Origin: Planctomycetales bacterium
GTDB taxonomy: Bacteria; Planctomycetota; Phycisphaerae; Sedimentisphaerales; Anaerohalosphaeraceae
Length of the DNA: 48,460 nucleotides
Reading direction: 5' to 3'
Assembly: GCA_022615575.1 (NCBI GenBank)
Contig: JAKEGM010000039.1
Span: 1-48,460, forward strand
Shown here one piece after another: positions 1 to 7,572 of the stretch. The notes under the pieces are model-generated. The model searched no databases. It was not told the DNA's origin and saw only the letters and a program-made list of their open reading frames with translations. The position numbers and the translations under genes were made by a program. Each line of letters starts with the position of its first letter. Positions within the stretch are counted from its first letter, which is position 1.

Positions 1-752
1 ATGCGGTCGTTGAGGAACGAAAACGGCACGGGCTCGGCGTCGCCGGGCTGGAGCTGCACCTTGTCGTAGTCAACGGTCGTCCCGTCCAGGCGGCAGGGTG
101 TGCCGGTCTTGAGCCGCAAAACAGTCAGCCCCAATCGCCGCAGGCCGTCCGAAAGCTCATTGCTGGCGGGCTCGTCCAGTCGGCCGCCCTGCCATTGCGT
201 TGTGCCGAGGTGCATGATGCCGCGAAGGAACGTGCCGGTCGTCAGAATCACGCAGGGCGCCGTGAATGTTCGTCCGTCTGTGCAGGTGACGCCGCACACG
301 GCGCGTCCCGAACTTGTCAAGGTTTCAGCTTGGCCCTGTTCCTGCGAGTTGTCGCCTTGTCCTGTGAGTATCTCCGCGGCGGTTCCTTCATCGATAGTCA
401 GGTTGGGGCAGTTTTCCAGATATTGACGGACGGTGTTTTTGTATTTGTATTTGTCCACTTGGGCGCGAGGGCTTTGCACGGCGGCTCCCTTCGAGCGGTT
501 GAGCATGCGGAACTGGATGCCGGAAGCGTCCGTGGCCCGGCCCATCAGGCCGCCCAGGGCGTCGATTTCGCGGACGATTTGACCTTTGGCAAGGCCGCCG
601 ATGGCCGGATTGCAGCTCATCTTGGCAATCGTATCCCGGCTCATCGTCAAAAGCAGCGTCTTTGCCCCCATCCGCGCAGCCGCCCACGCCGCCTCCGCCC
701 CGGCATGCCCCCCCCCTGCTATAATCACATCATATTTTTGCGTACCTGTCAT
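1..752 (-). CDS. mnmG: tRNA uridine 5-carboxymethylaminomethyl modification enzyme MnmG, 5' part (runs off the left edge)
   Basis: I translated this by hand; it is absent from the ORF track because no stop lies inside the window. The protein opens MTGTQKYDVIIAGGGHAGAE, with the FAD-binding GxGxxG-type loop (AGGGHAG), then SCNPAIGG and KGQIVREIDALGG, which are hallmark MnmG/GidA segments. About 250 N-terminal residues of a usual ~620 are present. MnmG works with MnmE to place a carboxymethylaminomethyl group on U34 of certain tRNAs, using FAD, NADH and methylene-tetrahydrofolate or glycine. Its partner mnmE lies about 16 kb away at 17082, so the two are not co-transcribed. The gene is divergent from htrA. 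The start at 752 is the first ATG and gives the canonical N-terminus. Confidence 0.95.
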   Translation of the reverse strand, partial: MTGTQKYDVIIAGGGHAGAEAAWAAARMGAKTLLLTMSRDTIAKMSCNPAIGGLAKGQIVREIDALGGLMGRATDASGIQFRMLNRSKGAAVQSPRAQVDKYKYKNTVRQYLENCPNLTIDEGTAAEILTGQGDNSQEQGQAETLTSSGRAVCGVTCTDGRTFTAPCVILTTGTFLRGIMHLGTTQWQGGRLDEPASNELSDGLRRLGLTVLRLKTGTPCRLDGTTVDYDKVQLQPGDAEPVPFSFLNDR

Positions 753-1078
753 GTCGTAATCTAAGCATTAAAAGTTCTGCTAAAAAACAACGTATTTTAT
801 TATGTTAATCCGAAACACCTCAAAAAACAACGATACACAATCGAATGCGATTTTTCGGGGGTTTTTCGAACAAGAAAAAAGGAATAAACGTAAATTTCAA
901 AATGCCCTGTTTTGTGCGGGAGGGGGAGTTTTTTTGTCTTGAGGCCGGCAGCAAATAATGGGAAAATCATAATCTCGGAAGAAGGGAAAAATGCGGACGA
1001 GACGGCCGCGCTTGTGTTTTTCAGCATCAATGGTTGGAATTGAACAGAGTTAAACTGAATGGAAGAAAGGAATTAGGT
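753..1078. other. Intergenic region between divergent mnmG and htrA
   Basis: This stretch of about 326 bases separates two divergent genes and must hold both promoters. It is AT-rich near 780-900. A loose -35/-10 pair for htrA (TTGTGT at 1012, TGGAAT at 1035, 17 bases apart) is visible but too weak to call. The 76-residue minus-strand ORF at 800-1030 shows no domain or ribosome-binding site and was not accepted. I see no repeat or RNA structure here. Confidence 0.4.
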
Positions 1079-2512
1079 ATGAAACGAACAATTGTGATAT
1101 GGACAACGGTTGTCATGATTTCTCTGCTGAATGCGGGTGCATGGGGGGGTGAACAAGACACCAACGGCATTGAAACGCTCCGCAGGACCGGCAAGGCCTT
1201 CTCGGCAGTCGCCAAAAAGACGACGCCGGCGGTGGTGGCAGTGCAGGTCAGGGCCAAAATCTCGACGCTGCCGCCGGGTTTGGGGTACGGTTCGCCGTTT
1301 GACAGCGACTTTTTTGAGCGGTTTTTCGGGCAGCGGATTCCGCGAACCCCGCAACAGCCGCGGGAACGCTGGCGCGAAGGTCAGGCATCGGGATTTATTA
1401 TCAGCCCCGACGGCTATGTGCTGACGAATAATCATGTGATTGACGGGGCCGACGAAATTGCGGTGCTTTTGGACGACGGGCGGAAGTTTGAAAAGGTTAA
1501 GCTGGTCGGTTCGGACGACAAGACCGATGTAGCCCTGTTAAAGATTGAAGATGTTGACGGTTTGCCATCGGTTGCGCTGGGCGACTCGGATGCGCTGGAA
1601 ATTGGCGAGTGGGTCATTGCCATTGGCAATCCGTTCGGTCTGACGGAAACGCTGACGGTGGGCGTGGTCAGCGGGTTGAGGCGAAATCTCGGCGGAGAGG
1701 GGTTTCAGGACTTTATCCAGACCGATGCGGCGATTAACCCCGGCAATTCCGGCGGACCGCTGCTGAATCTCAACGGCGAGGTTGTCGGCATCAATGCGGC
1801 CATTGTTACGGGCGACGGCGGCTATATGGGCGTGGGACTGGCAGTGCCGATCAATATGGCCAAGGCGATCAAGGAGCAGCTTATCGCAACCGGCAAGGTG
1901 CAGCGGGGCTACCTGGGGATTTCGATGCAGGATATCAGTGCGGATATGGCGGATTTCTTTAAACTCAAAGACAGCAAAGGGGCGCTGGTTACCGATGTGT
2001 CCGAGGATTCGGCGGCGGAGAAGGCGGGCCTGCTGAAAGACGATGTGATTATTCAGATTGGCAATAAAAAAATCAATGATTTACAGGATGTCAGGAACAT
2101 CATCGGGTTTACGGCACCGAACACGACGGTCGAGATAACGATTCTCCGCAACGGCAAGGAAAAGAAAGTGACTGTCACAGTGGGTTCGCAGGAAGAAAGC
2201 GAACTGGCCTCCACGTCGGATGTCGGCAGGAAACTGGGTCTGACGGTACTGACAATCGATAAGGAGGTCGCCGGCGAATACAATATAGCCGCCGGCAAAG
2301 GCGTTGTCGTCAGCGAAGTCGAAGCCGACAGTGCAGCCCATTATGCGGGTCTCCAGCAGGGGATGGTGATTCTGGAGGTCAATCGTACGGCGGTCAATAC
2401 GGTGGGTGAATTCAATGCGGCCATTACAGAATCCGAAACCAGCAGGAAGGTGCTGCTGCTGGTCAAGGTCGGACAGTATGCCCGATATGCCGTGCTGTCG
2501 CTGGAAGAATGA
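1079..2512 (+). CDS. HtrA/DegP-type periplasmic serine protease with two PDZ domains
   Basis: This is a 477-residue S1C-family protease. An N-terminal hydrophobic signal (about residues 4-22) points to export. The trypsin-like domain has His119 in NNHVIDGA, Asp150 in KTDVALLKI and Ser224 in NPGNSGGPL, so the triad is intact. Two PDZ domains follow (about 270-360 and 385-470), as in DegP/DegQ. HtrA proteins degrade or refold misfolded envelope proteins. The ORF track starts 15 codons earlier, but the ATG at 1079 is preceded by AAGGAAT and begins with the charged start of the signal peptide (MKRTIVIW), so it is preferred. A shared terminator separates it from convergent pyrE. Which Deg paralogue it corresponds to cannot be told from sequence alone. 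Confidence 0.93.
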   Translation: MKRTIVIWTTVVMISLLNAGAWGGEQDTNGIETLRRTGKAFSAVAKKTTPAVVAVQVRAKISTLPPGLGYGSPFDSDFFERFFGQRIPRTPQQPRERWREGQASGFIISPDGYVLTNNHVIDGADEIAVLLDDGRKFEKVKLVGSDDKTDVALLKIEDVDGLPSVALGDSDALEIGEWVIAIGNPFGLTETLTVGVVSGLRRNLGGEGFQDFIQTDAAINPGNSGGPLLNLNGEVVGINAAIVTGDGGYMGVGLAVPINMAKAIKEQLIATGKVQRGYLGISMQDISADMADFFKLKDSKGALVTDVSEDSAAEKAGLLKDDVIIQIGNKKINDLQDVRNIIGFTAPNTTVEITILRNGKEKKVTVTVGSQEESELASTSDVGRKLGLTVLTIDKEVAGEYNIAAGKGVVVSEVEADSAAHYAGLQQGMVILEVNRTAVNTVGEFNAAITESETSRKVLLLVKVGQYARYAVLSLEE

Positions 2513-2530
2513 TTTTGTGAAGATAGAATC

Positions 2531-2566
2531 AAAAAAAGCCCGGCCTTTCGCAGACCGGGCTTTTTT
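2531..2566. terminator. Bidirectional rho-independent terminator between htrA and pyrE
   Basis: The stem GCCCGG (2538-2543) pairs with CCGGGC (2555-2560). It is flanked by an A-run on the left and a T-run on the right, so it reads as an intrinsic terminator on either strand. It serves the convergent genes htrA (+) and pyrE (-). Confidence 0.9.
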
Positions 2567-2574
2567 ATTGGCGG

Positions 2575-3099
2575 CTAATCGACAATGCCGAGGTCTTCTT
2601 TGGTGATGATGCTGTCAAAGACGAAGCCCGCGCCCTCGATGTTTTCGCGGGCGCCCTGCTTGCGGTCGATGACGCAGACGATTTTTTTGACCGTCGCCCC
2701 GGCCTCGGTGATAATCCTGGCGGCTTCGAGCACCTGCCCGCCGGTGGTGGCGATGTCCTCGACCAGCAGCACCACATCGCCGGCTTTGAGGACGCCCTCG
2801 ACCATCTTGCTTGTGCCATAGTCCTTTTTACTGTTGCGGACGATGATCCACGGCTTGTTGGCCTCCATCGCGGTGGCCGCGGCCAGCGCCACACCGCCCA
2901 GCTCCGCCCCGGCGATGAGCGTTACATCCTTTGTCAGATGCCGGCAGAATTCCTTGCCCAGCTGCCGCAGCACATCCGGCTGGGTCTCGAACAGGTACTT
3001 GTCCATATAATACTTGCTGCGTTTGCCGCTGCGCAGAACAAAATCACCTTCCAAATATGCCACTTCTTTAATCCGTTTGGTCAATTGCTGTTTATCCAT
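2575..3099 (-). CDS. pyrE: Orotate phosphoribosyltransferase
   Basis: The 174-residue cytosolic enzyme joins orotate to PRPP to make orotidine 5'-phosphate in de novo pyrimidine synthesis. The PRPP-binding signature VLLVEDIATTGGQV is clear (about 118-131), and the N-terminal LRSGKRSKYYMDKY segment fits the bacterial/archaeal PyrE form that binds orotate. Length is normal for the short PyrE class. The start lies 11 bases after the purB stop, so the two are probably one mRNA. That operon pairs pyrimidine and purine synthesis. A terminator follows directly. Confidence 0.93.
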   Translation of the reverse strand: MDKQQLTKRIKEVAYLEGDFVLRSGKRSKYYMDKYLFETQPDVLRQLGKEFCRHLTKDVTLIAGAELGGVALAAATAMEANKPWIIVRNSKKDYGTSKMVEGVLKAGDVVLLVEDIATTGGQVLEAARIITEAGATVKKIVCVIDRKQGARENIEGAGFVFDSIITKEDLGIVD

Positions 3100-3110
3100 T
3101 TAGAAATCCC

Positions 3111-4544
3111 TTAAACCTTTAGTTCGACTTTTTTGTTTAGTTCTTTACGATATTTTCGCCGGATGGGGGCCACGACTTCGGCGACAAACTCATCCACCTG
3201 CTGCGGTGCTCTGCCGATGTAATCCTTAGGGTTCATGACCTTTTTGAAATCGACCTTGGCAAAGGCCGGGTCTTTTTTGAGCCGTTCAATCAGGTCGTTC
3301 TGCAGGCCGTGCTGCTTGACCTGTGCCGCGGCGGCGTGCGAATGCACACGAATCCGTTCATGCAGGGCCTGCCGGTTGCCGCCGGCCGTAACGCCGGCCA
3401 TCATGATATTTTCCGTCGCCATAAACGGCAGCTCTGCGCTGACATGGGCGGCAATGACCTTGGGATACACTGCCAACCCGGATGCAACGTTCATCATAAT
3501 CTCCAGAATCCCGTCCGTCGCCAAAAATGCCTCGGCCAGCGTAATCCGCCGGTTGGACGAATCATCCAGCGTGCGTTCCAGCCATTGCTCGGCGGCGGTC
3601 ATCGTCGGGCTGGTTGCCAGCGACATGACGAATCGGGCCAGTCCGGTGGCGCGTTCGCAGCGCATCGGGTTGCGCTTGTAGGCCATTGCGGAAGAACCGA
3701 CCTGTGATTTTTCAAACGGCTCTTCAATTTCCTTGAGGTTGGCCAGCAGGCGGATATCGTTGCACATTTTATGCGCCGACTGCGCAATCGAAGCCAGTGC
3801 ATCGACAACCTGCTTGTCAATCTTGCGCGGATACGTCTGCCCCGTAACGGCGCAGCACGCTTTGAAGCCGAAGGCCTGTGCGACCATCGCATCCAGTTTT
3901 TTGACCTTGGCGTGATTGCCGCCGAACAGCGACAGGAACGACGCCTGTGTGCCGGTCGTGCCCTTGATGCCGCGGAAGGGAATACGTTCAATCCGGCATT
4001 CAAGGTCGCCCAAGTCCGCGACAAAATCCGCACACCACAATGTCGCACGTTTGCCGGCGGTTGTCAGTTGTGCGGGCTGGTAATGGGTAAAGCCAAGTGT
4101 CGGCAGGGAACGATGCTGTTTGGCAAAGCGTGCCAGTCGGTCGATGAGGGCGGCTAATTTGCCCGCCAGAATTTGCATGCCCTCCCGAAGAATAATAATA
4201 TCGGCGTTGTCGGTGATGTCGCAGCTTGTTGCGCCCAGATGAAGAATCGGTGCGGCCTTGGGCGCGGCATCACCGAACGTGTGAACATGCGCCATGACAT
4301 CGTGGCGGAATTTCCGTTCGTAATCGGCGGCCTTTTTATAGTCGATGTCGTCCAGATGCTTCTGCATGTCCTTAATCTGCGCATCGGTAATCTTCAGCCC
4401 CAGTTTTTTTTCTGCCCGTGCCAACTCCAGCCACAGCCGCCGCCACGTTGAAAACTTCTTGTCCGCGCCGAGCAATTCAGCCATCTCTTTGGATGCGTTC
4501 CGCTCTACCAGCGGACAGGTATATATACTCGTGTCTTTTGTCAT
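3111..4544 (-). CDS. purB: Adenylosuccinate lyase
   Basis: The 477-residue enzyme of the fumarase/aspartase superfamily acts twice in purine synthesis, splitting SAICAR and adenylosuccinate with release of fumarate. The superfamily signature is present as GSSAMAYKRNPMRCE (about 288-302), and GATSCDITDNAD (about 103-114) is the conserved His/Thr-Ser substrate region. The ORF track offers a start 10 codons earlier. The ATG at 4544 is preferred because AAGGAAG sits 6 bases upstream and the protein then begins MTKDTSIYTCPLVERN. It is first in a purB-pyrE operon. The leader carries an inverted pair of 7-bp arrays (see the repeat entries). Confidence 0.95.
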   Translation of the reverse strand: MTKDTSIYTCPLVERNASKEMAELLGADKKFSTWRRLWLELARAEKKLGLKITDAQIKDMQKHLDDIDYKKAADYERKFRHDVMAHVHTFGDAAPKAAPILHLGATSCDITDNADIIILREGMQILAGKLAALIDRLARFAKQHRSLPTLGFTHYQPAQLTTAGKRATLWCADFVADLGDLECRIERIPFRGIKGTTGTQASFLSLFGGNHAKVKKLDAMVAQAFGFKACCAVTGQTYPRKIDKQVVDALASIAQSAHKMCNDIRLLANLKEIEEPFEKSQVGSSAMAYKRNPMRCERATGLARFVMSLATSPTMTAAEQWLERTLDDSSNRRITLAEAFLATDGILEIMMNVASGLAVYPKVIAAHVSAELPFMATENIMMAGVTAGGNRQALHERIRVHSHAAAAQVKQHGLQNDLIERLKKDPAFAKVDFKKVMNPKDYIGRAPQQVDEFVAEVVAPIRRKYRKELNKKVELKV

Positions 4545-4565
4545 AATTACTTCCTTTTCCATATT

Positions 4566-4614
4566 AAAAATCAAAGATTAAAATGTAAAATGACAATGCA
4601 AAAATTAAAATGGC
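4566..4614. repeat. Degenerate 7-bp tandem array (7 units, AAAATGA-like)
   Basis: The stretch divides cleanly into seven 7-base units: AAAAATC, AAAGATT, AAAATGT, AAAATGA, CAATGCA, AAAATTA, AAATGGC. It lies about 20 bases upstream of the purB start. A second array in inverted orientation follows at 4632-4659. Confidence 0.7.
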
Positions 4615-4631
4615 TCAGACGCACTCTTTTT

Positions 4632-4659
4632 GATTTTTACACGTTGATTTTTACATTTT
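4632..4659. repeat. Inverted partner 7-bp array overlapping the aldo/keto reductase stop codon
   Basis: Four units GATTTTT, ACACGTT, GATTTTT, ACATTTT are the reverse complement of the AAAAATC/AAAATGT type seen at 4566-4614. The array supplies the stop codon (4651-4653) and final codons (Lys-Met) of the aldo/keto reductase read on the minus strand. The two arrays together form an imperfect palindrome around a ~17-base centre. Confidence 0.65.
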
Positions 4660-5598
4660 CAGTATAGTCTCAATCTCTTCTATCACGTCTTTATCCAGTA
4701 TCCAGTCGCCCGCCCGGACGGTTTCTTCGATTTGTTTGGGTTCTCGTGCGCCGACAATCGCGGCGGTAACTTCCTCTTTTCGCAGCACCCATGCAATGGC
4801 CAACTGCGCAACGGTTCTGCCGTTTCGTCGGGCAATCGGTTTCAGGGCCTCGACGATGTCCAGATTCCGCCGGAACTTTTCCCCGGCGAAATTCGGATCC
4901 TGCAGGCGGTGGTCATCGGCCGCCAGCGTCTTGACATGCTCCGGAGTGAACTTGCCCGTCAGCAGCCCCTTCTGCATCGGGCTGTAGGCAACGAGGCCGA
5001 TTTTATTTTCCGCACAATACGGAATCAGCTTTTTTTCAATATCCCGCCGGAGCATACTGTACGGCGGCTGCAAAGCGGCTGGCGGATAAATTTTGGCGGC
5101 CCGCCGCAGGTGGTCAACGGCAAAATTACACGCCCCGATATGCCGCACCTTGCCCTGCTCAACAAGCTTGGCCATCGCTTCCCAGCCCTCTTCGAGCTGT
5201 TCATCCGGCTGCGGCCAGTGCATCTGATGCAAGTCAATCACCTCGACACCCAGCCGCCTCAGACTGTCATCGCATTCCCGGATGATGCTGTCAGAGTCGA
5301 GGCAGTTTATCTTTTCGCGTTTATCATTCCACAACAGCGAACATTTGGTTGCAATCAGCGGCTTTTGGCGCATTTGTTTGATCGCCCGCCCGACGATTTC
5401 TTCGGAATGCCCGCAGCCGTAAATCGGCGCCGTATCGAGCCAGTTGATGCCGGCATCGACCGCCGCCCGAATGGTCCGAATGGAGTCCGTATCATCCTGT
5501 GGCCCCCAGCCGAACTGCCACGGCCCGCCGATGGCCCATGTCCCCAGCCCGATCACCGTCAATTCCAAATCCGTTTGTCCAAGCCGTCGTGTCCGCAT
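4651..5598 (-). CDS. Aldo/keto reductase family protein
   Basis: This 315-residue NAD(P)H-dependent (beta/alpha)8-barrel oxidoreductase has the AKR catalytic tetrad in order: Asp and Tyr in DTAPIYGCG, Lys in ATKCSLLW, and His in LHQMHWP. The N-terminal RRLGQTDLELTVIGLGTWAIGG is typical of the AKR11/YajO-like group that includes general stress aldehyde reductases. The substrate cannot be inferred. The last codons (ILKM, stop) fall inside a 7-bp array, so the native C-terminus may have been altered by the array. It is co-directional with the upstream M50 gene, 65 bases apart. Confidence 0.9.
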   Translation of the reverse strand: MRTRRLGQTDLELTVIGLGTWAIGGPWQFGWGPQDDTDSIRTIRAAVDAGINWLDTAPIYGCGHSEEIVGRAIKQMRQKPLIATKCSLLWNDKREKINCLDSDSIIRECDDSLRRLGVEVIDLHQMHWPQPDEQLEEGWEAMAKLVEQGKVRHIGACNFAVDHLRRAAKIYPPAALQPPYSMLRRDIEKKLIPYCAENKIGLVAYSPMQKGLLTGKFTPEHVKTLAADDHRLQDPNFAGEKFRRNLDIVEALKPIARRNGRTVAQLAIAWVLRKEEVTAAIVGAREPKQIEETVRAGDWILDKDVIEEIETILKM

Positions 5599-5663
5599 TT
5601 ATCCACTAAAAACAAAAATCAATGCCGCAATATACCACAAGACCGCCCTTTCGGCAAGAAGCC

Positions 5664-6374
5664 CTATCCGTATGTTGTCCCGCGCCAAATGTACAGCGCG
5701 TTGAGAGCCAGCAGATGGAGGGGGCCGTAAATGAAATCCATCACCGTCCAGGCAATAAAGATGCCGAATGCGCGGATCGTCGGATGGGCCATCAGGGCGC
5801 GGTAGTTATGGAGCGTGTTGCCCTTCAGGATAAACTCCATCAATGCGGTGCCGTCCAGCGGCGTAACAGGAATCAGGTTAAAGACGCACAGCAGCACATT
5901 GAGCGTGAATAAAATGCTGACCAGCACCGCCGCGGCCTTCGGCAAACCGTCGGATGTGGCCTCAACAACGGTTGTGAAATTAATCTTTTCGGGGGCGATA
6001 AAAATCCCCGCCGAAATCCCGATGTGGACGAGAATTCCCGCAACGATGACCAGTATCAGATTAGCCGCTGGCCCGGCCAGCCCCATCAGAGCCGCCTGCT
6101 TTGGATAGCGATGCGCCCAGTACGGGTCATACGGCGTACTCGCCCAGCCGATCATCCAGCCAAACTGAGTGCCGATAAAACTCAACAGCGGCACAACCAC
6201 CATCCCAAGCGGCGAGCGCTGAATGTGCGGAACGGGATTGAGCGTGACCAGGCCGTGACGCAGGGCCGTATGGTCGCCGAATCGATATCCCGCAAACGCA
6301 TGCGCAAATTCATGAAACACCGTTGAAAACACAAACACCAGATACCAGGCGATGCAAAGTTGCAAGGGGTCCAT
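5664..6374 (-). CDS. Site-2 protease (M50) family membrane metalloprotease
   Basis: The 236-residue multi-pass membrane protein carries the M50 zinc motif HEFAH (about 22-26) in its first membrane segment and a second metal-binding segment TPLDGTALMEFIL (about 172-184) that corresponds to the NPxPxLDG motif. PDZ and CBS domains are absent, so it is a minimal S2P like the YwhC/rhomboid-sized group. Such enzymes cut membrane-embedded substrates in regulated proteolysis; the target is unknown. The start codon is embedded at the edge of a 7-bp array (6374-6408), leaving no visible Shine-Dalgarno. The start cannot be much later because HEFAH follows closely. Confidence 0.88.
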   Translation of the reverse strand: MDPLQLCIAWYLVFVFSTVFHEFAHAFAGYRFGDHTALRHGLVTLNPVPHIQRSPLGMVVVPLLSFIGTQFGWMIGWASTPYDPYWAHRYPKQAALMGLAGPAANLILVIVAGILVHIGISAGIFIAPEKINFTTVVEATSDGLPKAAAVLVSILFTLNVLLCVFNLIPVTPLDGTALMEFILKGNTLHNYRALMAHPTIRAFGIFIAWTVMDFIYGPLHLLALNALYIWRGTTYG

Positions 6375-6408
6375 ATCAGTTACCAGTCATCAGTCAGCAG
6401 TTATCAGT
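6374..6408. repeat. 7-bp tandem array (5 units, TATCAGT-like), left end of candidate cassette
   Basis: Five contiguous units TATCAGT, TACCAGT, CATCAGT, CAGCAGT, TATCAGT fill the gap between the M50 start codon and the four-helix-bundle stop codon. The reverse complement (ACTGATA, ACTGCTG, and so on) matches the array at 6790-6810 on the other side of the small gene, so the two arrays are inverted. Confidence 0.85.
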
Positions 6409-6770
6409 TATTTGTTTATCCGCGTTGCCTTTAGAACAGAAAATAACATCTTAGCGATTTCGTCCGCATCTGCAAACAAACTTTCATATTCTTTTTTGAG
6501 CAGGTATCCTGTATCTTTTAACAATGACAACCAATATTTCGTTTCAAGACATTCCTTGTACGAGAGAGGCATTTTATGAGAAAAATCATCCTCAGAGATT
6601 GCACCATTTGCTTCAGCGATGTTAGCTCCTATCGAAGTTCCGCATCTTAAAAGTTGTTTTGACAATACATACTCTTTCTTGTGTTCACAAAGATACTGAT
6701 AGAGCTTTACCATTCGTATAGAAAAGGCATACGCTTTCTGATACACTTTGCTTTTTCGACCATCACTCAT
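6408..6770 (-). CDS. Four-helix bundle protein (23S rRNA intervening-sequence / S23 family)
   Basis: The 120-residue protein matches the four-helix-bundle family first known from intervening sequences in 23S rRNA genes. Diagnostic pieces are VYQKAYAFSIRMVKLY in helix 1, the RCGTSIGANIAEANGA turn (about 42-57) and the KECLETKYWLSLLKDTGYL helix. The biochemical role of the family is unsettled; related folds occur in the Avd accessory proteins of diversity-generating retroelements. A strong AAGGAG lies 5 bases before the ATG. The gene is visibly more AT-rich than its neighbours and is enclosed by inverted 7-bp arrays, which suggests horizontal or mobile origin. No rRNA gene is near. It sits inside an otherwise co-directional HD-SDR-M50-AKR run. 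Confidence 0.9.
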   Translation of the reverse strand: MSDGRKSKVYQKAYAFSIRMVKLYQYLCEHKKEYVLSKQLLRCGTSIGANIAEANGAISEDDFSHKMPLSYKECLETKYWLSLLKDTGYLLKKEYESLFADADEIAKMLFSVLKATRINK

Positions 6771-6789
6771 AAAAACTCCTTCATTGGCA

Positions 6790-6810
6790 ACTGCTGACTG
6801 TTAGCTGTAA
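6790..6810. repeat. 7-bp array (3 units, ACTGCTG-like), right end of candidate cassette
   Basis: Units ACTGCTG, ACTGTTA and GCTGTAA run into the end of the SDR gene. The SDR stop codon (6801-6803) and its last two codons (Tyr-Ser) come from this array. It is the inverted counterpart of the array at 6374-6408; the segment CAGTCAGCAGTT is shared exactly on the opposite strands. Confidence 0.75.
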
Positions 6811-7559
6811 ATCATTTTGGTTGTCATTCCGCCGTCGATAACGATGTTTTGGCCGGTGACAAAACCTGCTTTGTCCGAGCATAAATACAGCACCATCTCA
6901 GCGACGTCTTCCGGCCTGCCGACCCGCCCTGCCGGATGCTGGGCATGGTCTTGTGCTGACAGTTTTGTATGCTGACATCCGTGCTGATAGGCATCGGTCA
7001 CAATCCAGCCGGGGCTGATGCAGTTGACACGCACCTTCGGTGCTAAGCTGATGGATAGCGCGCGGGTTAATGCGACAAGGCCGCCCTTCGATGCCGAGTA
7101 GGCCTCGGTGTTCGGTTCGCTCATCAGGGCGCGCGTTGAGGCGATATTCACAATCGCGCCGCGATTTTTTTCCAGCTGTTCTTTGCAATGTTTTGCGCAC
7201 AAAAACGCGCCGGACAAATTGACAGCCAGCACGGCCTGCCACTGCTCCCAGGTCAACCTGTCCATTGGCTGATTGCAGGCCGTTGCCGCGTTGTGAATCA
7301 GAAAGTCAATGCGGCCAAAACGCCGTACGGCGTCTTCGGCCATCGACTGCACGGATGACTCCGATGCAACATCTGTTGCCGAAAAGAAGAACTTGTCCGG
7401 TGCGTTGAGGAACGCTTCGGCGCTGGATTGCAGCTCCGCGCTGTGTTCGGCGATGACCACATTGGCGCCGGCCTTCAAAAACAGTTGCGCGATGCACAGC
7501 CCGATCCCCCGGCCTGCGCCGGTGATAATCGCTGTTCTGTGTGAAAAGCATGAGTCCAT
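6801..7559 (-). CDS. Short-chain dehydrogenase/reductase (SDR) family oxidoreductase
   Basis: This is a 252-residue classical SDR. It has the cofactor loop TGAGRGIG, the NNAG-equivalent HNAAT, catalytic Ser in NIASTRALMS, the YxxxK pair in AYSASKGG and the C-terminal FVTGQNIVIDGG. The enzyme would oxidise or reduce an alcohol/carbonyl with NAD(P)H; the substrate is unknown. The ORF track begins 15 codons earlier and would overlap the upstream HD gene; the ATG at 7559 removes the overlap, has GGA upstream and leaves a 13-base gap. The stop codon and last residues lie inside a 7-bp array, so the C-terminus may have been trimmed or altered by that insertion. Confidence 0.9.
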   Translation of the reverse strand: MDSCFSHRTAIITGAGRGIGLCIAQLFLKAGANVVIAEHSAELQSSAEAFLNAPDKFFFSATDVASESSVQSMAEDAVRRFGRIDFLIHNAATACNQPMDRLTWEQWQAVLAVNLSGAFLCAKHCKEQLEKNRGAIVNIASTRALMSEPNTEAYSASKGGLVALTRALSISLAPKVRVNCISPGWIVTDAYQHGCQHTKLSAQDHAQHPAGRVGRPEDVAEMVLYLCSDKAGFVTGQNIVIDGGMTTKMIYS

Positions 7560-7572
7560 AAAATATCCTGCA

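Noticed and set aside
800-1030. 76-codon minus-strand ORF between mnmG and htrA
   Set aside because: No ribosome-binding site, no domain and it would occupy the promoter region of two divergent genes.
5599-5607. DnaA-box-like TTATCCACT
   Set aside because: A single near-match with no cluster, AT-rich unwinding region or dnaA gene nearby; not enough for an origin call.
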